Origin: Caulobacter sp. UNC358MFTsu5.1
Lineage (GTDB): Bacteria > Pseudomonadota > Alphaproteobacteria > Caulobacterales > Caulobacteraceae
Assembly (NCBI RefSeq): GCF_000712075.1
Contig: NZ_JONW01000005.1
Coordinates: 1,121,001 to 1,185,000 of the forward strand
DNA: 64,000 bases
Reading direction: 5' to 3'
Part shown: positions 34,600-43,811 of the stretch, piece after piece
How the letters are laid out: the number at the start of each line of letters is the position of its first letter
How positions within the stretch are numbered: the first letter of the stretch is position 1
Program-made: the position numbers and the translations under genes
The notes under the pieces: model-generated
The model's input: the letters and a program-made list of their open reading frames with translations, nothing else
What the model was told of the DNA's origin: nothing
Databases searched by the model: none

Positions 34600-35922
34600 A
34601 TGATCACACGGCGCAATTTCTCCCTGGTGCTGTCCGGCGGCCTGGCAGCGCCCGCAATCCTGGCGGCGGCCCCGGTTCCTGCACTCCGCCGCGCGGAGGC
34701 TCGTCGATTGCAAAAGTACGCCGAGACGACCCACCCGCGCGGATGGGAAGCCGCTGCGGATCCGGCCTGGCGGTCGGGTTGGGACAGGCTCGCGGCCGAC
34801 GCGGATGACCTGACGACGGAGGCCTGGGTGATGGGCCTCATGGCTCGGTTGGCTTGGTTCCGCGACGGACACACGACCATCTACACTTATATGGTCAAGC
34901 TCCCAGGCTTCGACCTTGACCTGCCGATCACAGCCAGCCCCTTCTTCGACGGCCTGTACGTCACCGCCGCCAAGGCGGAGGGCGCGGCGTTGCTGGGCGG
35001 CCGGATCGTGCGGGTCGACGGGGTCGCCGTCGAGCAGGTCCTGCGCGCCTTCGCAGCCGTATGGCCTGCCAACAACGCCGCCGGGGCCTATCACCACGCG
35101 GGCCTCGCCCTGAAGCCTGCGGTCCTGCGAGGGGCGCGACTGGCCGGGCCGGCAGCCGCGTCAGCGCCGGTCACACTCGAGGCGGAGGTCCAGGGGTCAG
35201 TCGTCAAGGTCGCGCTGACGCCGCGTCCGGATGGCGGCGATGCGCTGGTCGCACTTTCACGAAAGCTCTGGCCGGTCGAGACCTGGCGGCCGGGCGCCCA
35301 GGCCAACTTCGTCCGTGCAGACGGCAAGGTGCTGGTCATCGCCTTCGATCGCCTGAGCGACAAGCGCGACTCGATCTTGGCTTTCGTGCGCGACGCCTTC
35401 GCGGCGATGGAAACCCCTGAGATCGAACGTGTCGTGCTGGACCTGCGCCGCAACGACGGCGGCAGCAATCTCATGGGCGAGGGCCTGAGGAGGCGCCTTG
35501 AACGGTCCCGGTTCAATCGGCCCGGCGGCCTTTACGTGCTCACCAGCGGGAAGACCTTTTCCGCAGCCCAGAATCTGACCTCGCGGATTGAGCGGGAGAC
35601 CTGGGCGGTATTCGTGGGCGAACCCAGCGGCGGCGCGCCTAACCACTACGGCGATGCCATGCCGTTCCAGGCCGACGGGTTCCCGGCGTATGTCTCGACC
35701 CTCCCCTGGTTCGACTCCGACCCCTTGGACAAGCGCATCTGGACCATGCCCGACGTCCTGGTCCCGCTGCGATTCGCGGACTGGGCGGCCGGCCGGGATG
35801 CGGCGATGGAGGCTGCATTCGCCCATGTCGACAACCGGACGCTTGATGACCTGAGCGAAGCGCGCACCATGTATTCCGACCGCCCCAGCCAGAAGACGGA
35901 GTGGAAGCCGTTCTGGATGTAA
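34600..35922 (+). CDS. S41 family peptidase, Tat-exported
   Basis: 440 residues. TRRNFSLVLSGGLAAPAIL is a twin-arginine signal, so the enzyme is periplasmic. The C-terminal-processing-protease fold shows in WFRDGHTTIY, VLDLRRNDGGSN (281-290) and the nucleophile stretch TSGKTFSAAQN with Ser321. A PDZ-like segment is replaced by a shorter domain (GGRIVRVDGVAVEQVL). It may trim or degrade exported proteins or peptides. The catalytic lysine was not assigned with confidence. Single gene, no operon. Confidence 0.8.
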   Translation: MITRRNFSLVLSGGLAAPAILAAAPVPALRRAEARRLQKYAETTHPRGWEAAADPAWRSGWDRLAADADDLTTEAWVMGLMARLAWFRDGHTTIYTYMVKLPGFDLDLPITASPFFDGLYVTAAKAEGAALLGGRIVRVDGVAVEQVLRAFAAVWPANNAAGAYHHAGLALKPAVLRGARLAGPAAASAPVTLEAEVQGSVVKVALTPRPDGGDALVALSRKLWPVETWRPGAQANFVRADGKVLVIAFDRLSDKRDSILAFVRDAFAAMETPEIERVVLDLRRNDGGSNLMGEGLRRRLERSRFNRPGGLYVLTSGKTFSAAQNLTSRIERETWAVFVGEPSGGAPNHYGDAMPFQADGFPAYVSTLPWFDSDPLDKRIWTMPDVLVPLRFADWAAGRDAAMEAAFAHVDNRTLDDLSEARTMYSDRPSQKTEWKPFWM

Positions 35923-36596
35923 CTTCGCACCGTCGGTGGCTTGGCCATGAGGAGGCCGCCTTCGGCGACGTACCAAAAGGCGCGTCCCTGGAGCCCTGCC
36001 AACGGCAGCGACTGGCGCGAGGTCGCCGCGGAAGCGGACGCTACGACCGACTGAGAAGGAGGGGGCGCTTGTTCTCGATGTCCGACAATGGCCGCAAGCA
36101 GGAAATAGCACCCGCTCTAGAAGCGGACTCTCAATGCGAGCAGTTAGACTGCGCGAACTGACCAGCCTACGTGGCGCTGGCCTATCATAGCGTCCGAACA
36201 GACCTGCCGAAGCCAAATAAACGTGTCCCGGGTGAGGTTCTGTAGATCTCGCCCGAGACAGTCCGCTTCAGGTTCTCCGCCGCCACTCAGGCCCTCGATT
36301 GATCATTCTTGCGCCGTAAGCTCAAGGTCTTCAAACCCTAGCCCTTGGTTGCGAGAGTCCGCAATCGGTCGGAGAGCCCGGATCGAGTAGCCACTTGAGC
36401 GTGCCGCTCTGATCTAGGCGCACCAGCGTAGCGCCCGGCCGAAGAAACGCCATCGCGGTGATGGCCAGATAAAAGGAGCGCCATCGGTCGGCTCTCATGT
36501 TGTTGTGGTCGTTGGGTTTTTTGCGACGTCGCTTTTCCCACCATGCCGTCGCTTTTCCGAAATGCCGAACTCTTTCAATGTCATTTCCGCCAGCGG
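35923..36596. other. Long gap between S41 peptidase and the coiled-coil gene
   Basis: 674 bp with no confident gene. A 55-codon minus-strand frame (36331-36498) is possible but resembles nothing. There is a copy of the dispersed element at 35977-36018 and a tandem pair of CGTCGCTTTTCC (36527-36538 and 36547-36558). The same 12-mer occurs at 34417-34428. Confidence 0.5.
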
Positions 36597-38195
36597 CTAG
36601 CTGACAGCCGAACGACGATGGCTCGGCATATCGGCAATGACGACCTCCTGAGTTTCGGGCTCCCAAACATAGTAGATGCGAAGGCAGCGCTTCGGGTCTC
36701 GCGTTCCCGAGCTGTCCTTGATGTGCCAGTCAGCCGTCATACGGCGCCGTTGCCAGTCGAATTCAAACTCATCGTTCCCGCACCGTGAGTTCCTGACGCC
36801 GGCCTCGATCACGTAGTCGCGGAAATCGCCCGATGCCCCGTCAATTCGACCCTGCCGGTACTCGGTAGCGAGCCACAGAAGACAACGCGCCGCCAACCCG
36901 ACATCCTCGAACTCGGGATCCCGAACACCCCTTCGCGCGGCGGACGCCAAGGCCACCCGCCCAGCTAGGGCAACGTCGCACCAGCCAGCGAAGTCCGCCC
37001 AACTGGCTGGCAGTTCGATCTGTTCGGCGGGCGCGCCGAGCGCGCTGATCTGTTGGAGCAACTGGTCAATTCGATAGGCAGAAGCTCGTAGCTGCGCTTC
37101 GGCGTTGGCAGCTCGCTCCTCTGCCTCCTGGGTGCTTTCGCTAAAGAAGTCGAGCATGGCTTGGGTGTCGGCGACTTCGCCCTCCAGCGCTTCAATGCGG
37201 GCTCCGGCAGCCGCGAGCTGTTCACTATCGCTGGCGCCCTCGTCGCTAAGATGTATCTGGCGGGCACGAAGGCTCGCGTTGCGAATTCCAGTGAAGGAGA
37301 GAACTCGATGGCCAAGCCGGCTGCGGAAAATGCTCTCCCGCGCAGCAAGAATTCGCATCCATCGGAGGCTGCGAGCTTGATCTTCTCGGGTGTAAAGCTC
37401 CTCCGGCCTGGCAAGGCGATGCTCGAACGGACGGGCGTTCTCATTGAAGCCGGGCAGATAAGCGCGAGCCGCGCCGTTGAATACCGCACGCGGTCTTTGA
37501 AACCGATCGCGGATGCGCCAGGTCAAAGCGTCTGGGACAATCGCCACGATTGCGATCCCGGCGGTCGCCCTCGCAAGCGCGGCGGCGTCCACGTTCGGGC
37601 CGGCCGCACCTTCCGCCACCGTGAGTACGAATACAGGCACGTCACGATCGGGCGAGGCCATGACATCTAGCAGGTGCGCCATCTCGCTATCTCGCTCGAT
37701 CCGCCATGGCTCAACTTCCATGTCGAGCCCTCCGCGACTCAGCCCCAGTGACGAAATCAGCTGAAGAACGAAGCCCGGCGCGTGCGGCTCGATATTGAGA
37801 TCCTGCTCATTTGTGCTGGCCAGCAAGCGCGTGCTGAAATGGGCGGCTCGGCCGTCTAACCCGACGACTACCTCAGTCGTCCAGACGCGGCCTGGGACAA
37901 ATTTGTCTGGATCGTCCGCGCGGATTGCCCAGATATCCGAGCTTTCGTATTGGATGCGAATGCCGGCACTGTTCCGCCCGCCGGCTAGGTACTCGAAGCT
38001 TTGGAATTGCCATGCTTCCTCTGGCAGCTTTCCGCCTGACCGGTTTTGGGCCCACTTGAGCACCTCCCGTCGCGCAAGATCAGCTGACGCGGACGAATCC
38101 GATCCGCCCAGGGTGCCAACGACACGCATGATCTCGTGCTCGCGAACGACACCGAGCCTGCTTGGCCGTTGAACGAAGGTCTTTGCTGCTTCCAT
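36597..38195 (-). CDS. Coiled-coil protein of unknown family, candidate conflict gene
   Basis: 532 residues from the ATG at 38195, with AGGGGGCG upstream. Three parts: a mixed alpha/beta N-terminal region (to about 310) containing VWTTEVVVGLDGRAAHFSTRLL and VPVFVLTV; a coiled coil of about 65 residues (323-386, LAAAGARIEALEGEVADTQ..RIDQLLQQISAL); and a compact C-terminal domain (about 400-527) ending RCLRIYYVWEPETQEVVIADMPSHRR, which loosely recalls RelE/HigB-type ribonuclease edges. No signal peptide or membrane helix. I do not recognise the family. It is divergent from the MNT-HEPN gene inside the island. Confidence 0.75.
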   Translation of the reverse strand: MEAAKTFVQRPSRLGVVREHEIMRVVGTLGGSDSSASADLARREVLKWAQNRSGGKLPEEAWQFQSFEYLAGGRNSAGIRIQYESSDIWAIRADDPDKFVPGRVWTTEVVVGLDGRAAHFSTRLLASTNEQDLNIEPHAPGFVLQLISSLGLSRGGLDMEVEPWRIERDSEMAHLLDVMASPDRDVPVFVLTVAEGAAGPNVDAAALARATAGIAIVAIVPDALTWRIRDRFQRPRAVFNGAARAYLPGFNENARPFEHRLARPEELYTREDQARSLRWMRILAARESIFRSRLGHRVLSFTGIRNASLRARQIHLSDEGASDSEQLAAAGARIEALEGEVADTQAMLDFFSESTQEAEERAANAEAQLRASAYRIDQLLQQISALGAPAEQIELPASWADFAGWCDVALAGRVALASAARRGVRDPEFEDVGLAARCLLWLATEYRQGRIDGASGDFRDYVIEAGVRNSRCGNDEFEFDWQRRRMTADWHIKDSSGTRDPKRCLRIYYVWEPETQEVVIADMPSHRRSAVS

Positions 38196-38532
38196 GGTTC
38201 GCCCCCTAGTGGGGACGTTACACAACTGTGACGCTTTAGGCAGGCGCAAAGCCTATCGACGCGTGTCGTGGAGGTGCCAGGCGGCCGTCAGCCCCTCAAG
38301 GGCGGCTACCGCCGTCGCCGGCGGCGATGGCCTAGCGGCCACCCTTGACCGCCCGCCGGTCGTCCGGCTTTGGCTCGGCATGCGGCTTAAGCCGCTTCAG
38401 GGAATGTCTTCCCTGGCTGTTCAGCCATGGCGCCAGAAATCCCGACTCCGCTTATGGCTGCTGACTCAGATGTGAATCGCGGCCTTGTGCTGTCGGCTTG
38501 CAACCTGCGCTCGAAAACGGAAACTGGCCTGG
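38196..38532. other. Divergent gap with tandem hairpins
   Basis: 337 bp between the divergent coiled-coil and MNT-HEPN genes. Three consecutive hairpins lie at 38382-38395 (GCGGCTTAAGCCGC, perfect), 38398-38415 (CAGGGAA-TGTC-TTCCCTG) and 38414-38427 (TGGCTG-TT-CAGCCA). Upstream of them is a GC-rich stretch (about 38280-38375) with further self-complementary segments. A structured leader or small RNA is possible. Confidence 0.5.
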
Positions 38533-39444
38533 ATGAAGCAGAGCCTCGACCATCTCCCCGCCGGCAAGCGCCGCGAACTGGAGTTCGTGGTCGACACCCT
38601 GCGCGCGGCGTTCGCCGGCGCCCTGTCGCACCGGACCATGCCGCGCTTTCGCAACGCCAAGCTACTCAAGATCATCCTGTTCGGAAGCTACGCCCGTGGC
38701 GACTGGGTCGAGGATCCGGTCGGCCGGTACTTCTCCGACTTCGACATCCTCGTCGTCGTCAATCATGAGGACCTCGCCGACGTCCCTGAGTTCTGGACCA
38801 AGGCCGAGGAGGCGCTGATTGACGCCCTAGCGTCGGGCCAACACCTGCGCACACCCGTCAGCGTGATCTACCATGCCCTCGACGACGTGAATGAGCAGCT
38901 GACGCTCGGGCGCTACTTCTTCACGGACATCGTCCGCGACGGCGTCGTGCTGTTTGAGGAGCCCGGCCATCCGCTGACGACGCCGGCGCCGCTGTCGGCC
39001 GCCCAGGCTCTGCAAGAGAGCCGGGACTACTACGAAGAATGGCTCCAGAGCGCCGACCAGTTTGTGCGGCAGTACCGCCACGCGGTCGACGATGGCGCGC
39101 CGAAGATCGCCGCGTTCGATCTGCACCAGGCCGCCGAGCGCTACTATCACACGCTGTTCCTAGTCCTAACGCTCTACAGTCCCAAGACCCACAGCCTGAA
39201 CCAACTGCGCAAGCTGGCCGAAGGCCTGGACCCGGCCATGGCCCAGGTCTGGCCGGGGCAGAACAAGTTCGAGCGCCGCTGTTACGAACTGATCCGCGAG
39301 GCCTATGTGAAGGCCCGCTATTCGCGCCACTACCGCATCACCGCCGAGCAACTGGCGTGGCTGGAAGAGCGGATCGGCGTGCTACGGGAAATGGTCCGCG
39401 AGCGGTGCGAGAAGCGTCTGGCTGAGCTCCAGAGCGCCGCCTGA
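38533..39444 (+). CDS. MNT-HEPN fusion protein
   Basis: 303 residues. The N-terminal minimal nucleotidyltransferase has IILFGSYARGDWVEDP (G51-S52) and FSDFDILVVV with Asp69 and Asp71, the metal-binding pair. The C-terminal HEPN half contains DLHQAAERYYHTLFLVLTLYSPKTHSLNQLRKL and ends with an ELIREAYVKARYSRHY segment where the RNase-type R..H motif would be. In two-gene systems MNT AMPylates and silences the HEPN RNase; here both are in one chain. The start at 38533 has a poor ribosome-binding site; an in-frame TTG at 38485 is an alternative. Confidence 0.85.
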   Translation: MKQSLDHLPAGKRRELEFVVDTLRAAFAGALSHRTMPRFRNAKLLKIILFGSYARGDWVEDPVGRYFSDFDILVVVNHEDLADVPEFWTKAEEALIDALASGQHLRTPVSVIYHALDDVNEQLTLGRYFFTDIVRDGVVLFEEPGHPLTTPAPLSAAQALQESRDYYEEWLQSADQFVRQYRHAVDDGAPKIAAFDLHQAAERYYHTLFLVLTLYSPKTHSLNQLRKLAEGLDPAMAQVWPGQNKFERRCYELIREAYVKARYSRHYRITAEQLAWLEERIGVLREMVRERCEKRLAELQSAA

Positions 39445-39711
39445 AATGAAGCCGCCGCCCGTGCCTAGGTCTGATCGCCGAGATTGCGACTGCACTAGGG
39501 TCTGGCGTCCAGATCCCCTGAAGCGGACCAAAGGCCCAACCTGACTCATAGGAGAACTTGGCTAGGGCCGCTGTGGTCAGCTAAATCTCGTCGTCGCCAT
39601 GGGCGATGACGCGAGTAACTGGCAAGCCATCGACTAGGTTAGCATTCCGGGGAGCGCTTTCGCTCAGGGCGGCAAATGGGCCGACTCATTGATATGGGCT
39701 AGCGTTGCCAC

Positions 39712-42700
39712 ATGTTCGAAATCACCGGCGAGGATGTCGCCCGCCTTTCCGACGCTGACCTGCGGACTTTAGTCGCCCGCCTGTGTCTGGCTGAGCTGCG
39801 CGCGCAAGGTGCGCAACTTTCGGCGGTTACCGCTGGCGGGGCCCAAGACGCGCCGGACGGTGGCCTGGACGTTCGGGTCGAGCTGGCGGTCGGGCTTGCT
39901 CGCCATGATTTCGTTCCGCGAGCCAAGACCGGCTTCCAGGTCAAGCGACCGGACATGCCGCGCGGGAAAATCCTTGCCGAGATGCGGGCCGGCGATCATC
40001 TCAGACCCGTCATTTCCGACCTTGCTGCCTCCGATGGGGCCTACGTTATCGTCAGCGCCCAAGGCTCGGTCGCCGACGGTCCGCTGGCCGACCGGCGCCG
40101 CGCAATGCGCGACGCCATCGCGGACGATCCGAACCAGGCGAGGCTACACACCGACTTTTATGATCGGGAACGCGTGGCTACGTGGTGCAACGAGTACGTT
40201 GGCGCCGCCGCGTTCGTTAGGGCGCGGACGGGACACGAACTTGCCGGCTGGCGCTCTATTGGTCGCTGGTCCGACACCGGAGTCGCGGTCGATGGCGGCT
40301 ATCTGGTCAGCGACTTTGCATGCCTCATCGACGAGCGGCAGGATCGCCGCGAGCGCCTGATGGTTCTGGACGGCATCGCGAGACTTCGATCAAGTCTCGG
40401 CCAACCAGGACATTGCGTGCGTCTCATCGGCCTTTCGGGCCTTGGCAAGACACGGCTCGCCGAGGCGTTGTTCGAAGACGGTGTGGGGGAAGCTCCGCTC
40501 GATCCCGCCCTGGCCGTCTATACGGACTATTCGTCCGAAACGACGCCTTCCGCTGTCGATATGGCGCTGCGGTTGGTCGCGGCGGACCGGCGCGCCATCC
40601 TGATCGTCGACAATTGTAACCCGGCCACGCACGCCCAAGTCGCCCGGATCTGCGGCGAGGATGGCAGTCAGGTCAGTCTGCTGACGATCGAATACGACGT
40701 CCGTGACGATGAGCCGGAGGACACCGATGTCTTTCGATTGGCGGCCGTGTCACCGGAGCTGGTGGAGACCTGGCTAGAACGAACGTTCCCGTCCATGCCT
40801 CAAGTCAACCGCTCGCGTATCGCCGAGTTCAGCAACGGCAATTTCCGGGTCGCCCGGGCGTTGGCTTCGACCCTGCGCGGCGGCGAGAGCCTGGGTCAGC
40901 TGCGGGACCAGGATCTCTTCGAGCGCATCTTTCAACAGCGTAACGTGGCCGATCGATCCCTGCTGCGCGACGCCGAGGCATTGTCGCTCGTCTACTCGTT
41001 CAATGGCGAAGACCTGGCCGACGGCGGAGAGCTGGCCGCGCTGGCGGGGTCGGCGGGCCGTTCGCTGAGGGACTTGCGCGAGAGCATGTCTGATCTGGTC
41101 GATCGGGGCCTGGTCCAGTCGCGCGGCCGATGGCGGGCGATGTTGCCCCAAGCCCTGGCAAATCCCCTGGCGAGTTCGGCCATTCGTCGAATGCTGCCGT
41201 CCGAGATTGAGACCTTCTTCGATACCGCACCCCCGCGGCTGCTACTGTCGTTCACACGTCGGCTCAGTTATCTCCACGACAGCGCCGACGCCCGCGCCTT
41301 GGTCGAACGCTGGCTCTCACCTGGCGGACGCTTCCATCGCCTACCGACAGACGATGATTTCGTCCTGGTGCAGAACTTGGCGCCAGTCGCGCCGGATCTG
41401 GTGCTAGCGCGCATGGCCGAGCATCTAGCCGGACCCGACGTGGGGGAAATCCTGCGGCCCAACAACATCCACCGTCGCCCATGGATCGATCTTCTCAAGT
41501 CGTTGGCGTTCGAGGTTGCCCATTTCGATCAGGCGGCCTGTTGCTTGGCGATGTTCGTCGCCGCCGAGGTTGAGCCGTCCCGCCACAGTTCAGCGAAAGA
41601 TGCCTTCAGGGAGCTTTTCCAGCTCTATCTGTCGGGCACACGCGCCGAGCCGGCGCAGCGCCGGCGTCTGATCCGTGCGATGCTCGAGGATAGCGAGGCT
41701 CCCCTGGGTGTCGCGGGGCGTGAAGCTTTGTCAGCGCTTTTTGAGATCGGCCATTTCTCCGCCAGTTCGAGTTTCGATTTCGGGGCGCGGCCGCGCGACT
41801 TCGGCTGGACCCCTGCGAACAACGAAGAAATTCGAACCTGGTACAACGAGGCTATCGCCCTGGCGCTCGACCTGCTGCCCGTTCCACAGGCCAAGGACTT
41901 CTTGGAAGATAACCTGAGAGCGCTCTGGACCCAGGGCGCCAGTCACGACCTGCTGGAAAGCGTCTGCCAGCGTCTGGCCGCCGACGGTGGTTGGAATGGC
42001 GCATGGTTGGCCTTGAGATCCGCCCTCAAGTTCGACGGGGAAGGCATGCCTGCAGATGTTCGAGAACGGCTGGAGCGGCTAATCGCAGCCCTACAGCCTG
42101 TCGGCCTGCTACCACGGGCCCGCGCCATCGTCCTGATGATCGGCACCGGTAGATTTGACCTCGACGAGCAGGATTATGACGACGAGGGCGAGCTGATCGC
42201 CAGCACGCCGTCGGCCGCAGAACAGGCGCGGGCGATCGGTGCGGCCATGGCGACGGACGAGGCGGCCCTTGCGGCATTTCTGCCTGAGGTGATTGTCGCG
42301 CAAACGCCGCCGCGCGCCTTCGAGTTCGGTGAGGGTCTCGGCGGCGCGGTGTCCGATGTGCCCGGCGCCTGGGCTCGACTTGAGGCGGGCTATGGCGCTG
42401 TGGTCGCCGACTACAAGAACCCGACCGTCCTGGGCGGCTATCTCAACGCCGCCCTGGCTCGAGATCCAGGCTTCGTCACCGGTGTCCTCGACGGTGCGGC
42501 GACGTCGCAGCATCTGGCGCCGCATCTGGCCTACTTCCAAGGGGTGGTGGGCCTGGACGACGGGGCGTTTCGCCGGATGACGGCGGCGCTCAATTCGGGA
42601 ATGGCCCAGCCCAATCACTACAGCCGGCTGTCGATCCGGCAACTGACGCCCGCCCGGGTCGGCGAACTTGCGACGTTCTTGGAAGCCCTCAACGCGTACG

Positions 42701-43470
42701 AAGATGGCGCGGTGGTCGGGGTCGAAATCCTGCATGGGTCGTTGCGGCGCAACCCGACCTTGTCCGAGCAGACCCTTGCGTCCCTTACAGAGGTCGGACG
42801 GGCCTTGCTGGCGCGTGTTGATTTTGCACCGCGCGGGGTGATGTTCGACCACGCCCTGGAGACTTTGCTGGTGCAATGCCTGCCGGGAGCGGCCCCGGAC
42901 GTCGCTCTGGCGATCTGCGAGAGGGCGCGCGCGACCGTTGCGGAAAGTCGCGGCAGCGCATTTACGCCCCGGAAGCGCATCCTGGGCCGTATCTTCCAGG
43001 CGCAACCGGTCTTGGCTCTCAATCTATTCCTGCTGGAGCCGCCCTCGGGCCTGCGGATGCTCTTCGACTATGGGGTGCCGAATGGCTCGCCCGTCGCCAC
43101 GCTGCCGGCAGGCGTCCTTTGTGATTGGGCGGACATTGATCCAGCCAATCGCTGGCCTCGACTGAGCAGGACCCTGCTGCTTTTCGAACCCCGGAACGTT
43201 GAGCGTCAGGTCAACCCGTCGCCCCTCTTCATGGCGGTTCTGCAAAGGGCACCCGACCCGGCGGCGTTCCTCGGGGCCTACCACAGCCGCCTTCAGCCAG
43301 GCAGTTGGGGCGGTTCGCTGGCGGAAATCCTAGAGGGGCGCCGGCGCGCCATTCTCAAGGCCGGCGATCCGGCGCTCACGGCATGGGCCAGAGCGGCCGA
43401 GGCCGAACATGTCGCCTGGGTGCAGGCAGAGCGCGATCGGGAGCATCGACGCGAAGAAAGTTTCGAATAG
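39712..43470 (+). CDS. PD-(D/E)XK nuclease-STAND NTPase, candidate anti-phage protein
   Basis: 1252 residues. Residues 1-110 look like an Mrr-type PD-(D/E)XK nuclease: DGGLD (49-53) then GFQVK (74-78). A STAND-type P-loop ATPase follows: RLIGLSGLGKTRLAEALF (Walker A 240-248) and AILIVDN (Walker B 296-300), then a winged-helix-like stretch. About 750 residues of alpha-helical repeats without a recognisable family make up the C-terminal half, probably a sensor. No membrane or signal segment. This order (effector, STAND, repeats) is that of Avs/NLR-like phage sensors. Single gene with a gap of about 270 bp upstream. Confidence 0.8.
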   Translation: MFEITGEDVARLSDADLRTLVARLCLAELRAQGAQLSAVTAGGAQDAPDGGLDVRVELAVGLARHDFVPRAKTGFQVKRPDMPRGKILAEMRAGDHLRPVISDLAASDGAYVIVSAQGSVADGPLADRRRAMRDAIADDPNQARLHTDFYDRERVATWCNEYVGAAAFVRARTGHELAGWRSIGRWSDTGVAVDGGYLVSDFACLIDERQDRRERLMVLDGIARLRSSLGQPGHCVRLIGLSGLGKTRLAEALFEDGVGEAPLDPALAVYTDYSSETTPSAVDMALRLVAADRRAILIVDNCNPATHAQVARICGEDGSQVSLLTIEYDVRDDEPEDTDVFRLAAVSPELVETWLERTFPSMPQVNRSRIAEFSNGNFRVARALASTLRGGESLGQLRDQDLFERIFQQRNVADRSLLRDAEALSLVYSFNGEDLADGGELAALAGSAGRSLRDLRESMSDLVDRGLVQSRGRWRAMLPQALANPLASSAIRRMLPSEIETFFDTAPPRLLLSFTRRLSYLHDSADARALVERWLSPGGRFHRLPTDDDFVLVQNLAPVAPDLVLARMAEHLAGPDVGEILRPNNIHRRPWIDLLKSLAFEVAHFDQAACCLAMFVAAEVEPSRHSSAKDAFRELFQLYLSGTRAEPAQRRRLIRAMLEDSEAPLGVAGREALSALFEIGHFSASSSFDFGARPRDFGWTPANNEEIRTWYNEAIALALDLLPVPQAKDFLEDNLRALWTQGASHDLLESVCQRLAADGGWNGAWLALRSALKFDGEGMPADVRERLERLIAALQPVGLLPRARAIVLMIGTGRFDLDEQDYDDEGELIASTPSAAEQARAIGAAMATDEAALAAFLPEVIVAQTPPRAFEFGEGLGGAVSDVPGAWARLEAGYGAVVADYKNPTVLGGYLNAALARDPGFVTGVLDGAATSQHLAPHLAYFQGVVGLDDGAFRRMTAALNSGMAQPNHYSRLSIRQLTPARVGELATFLEALNAYEDGAVVGVEILHGSLRRNPTLSEQTLASLTEVGRALLARVDFAPRGVMFDHALETLLVQCLPGAAPDVALAICERARATVAESRGSAFTPRKRILGRIFQAQPVLALNLFLLEPPSGLRMLFDYGVPNGSPVATLPAGVLCDWADIDPANRWPRLSRTLLLFEPRNVERQVNPSPLFMAVLQRAPDPAAFLGAYHSRLQPGSWGGSLAEILEGRRRAILKAGDPALTAWARAAEAEHVAWVQAERDREHRREESFE

Positions 43471-43811
43471 TCTCGCAGCCTTCGCTGGCGCTTCCCGGGT
43501 CGGCGAGCTGATCATTCAGAAGAATTGTGATGCGACGCCCTCGCTCGCTACTACCGATCAACTGCGCGGCTTTCTGCAGGGCTGGGGTCAGGCCGACCCT
43601 GCGCCCAGCGCCTCCGAGCCATCGGACTATCGACCCGTCTTCAGACACAGCGACGACCAAGTGGCCCTTGCCACTCTGAAGGGGCGGAGTCGAAATCCGG
43701 ACTACTGAAGCTGCGCCTTTGATGGTCCTTCACTGTATCGTGCCGATGACACACACCGGCCGACAATACCAAAGCCGTGATCGCAAAAAGGGGCGTCACC
43801 CGCGAATCCGA
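43471..43811. other. Gap between convergent STAND and subtilase genes
   Basis: 341 bp between the ends of two convergent genes. No convincing gene, repeat or strong terminator hairpin was seen. Confidence 0.5.

Noticed and set aside
36331..36498. 55-codon minus-strand frame downstream of the coiled-coil gene
   Set aside because: Too short and without homology I can recognise; left as a possibility in the gap entry only.
43376..43660. 94-codon minus-strand frame at the STAND gene end
   Set aside because: Overlaps the 3' end of a clear gene and has no ribosome-binding site or recognisable motif.
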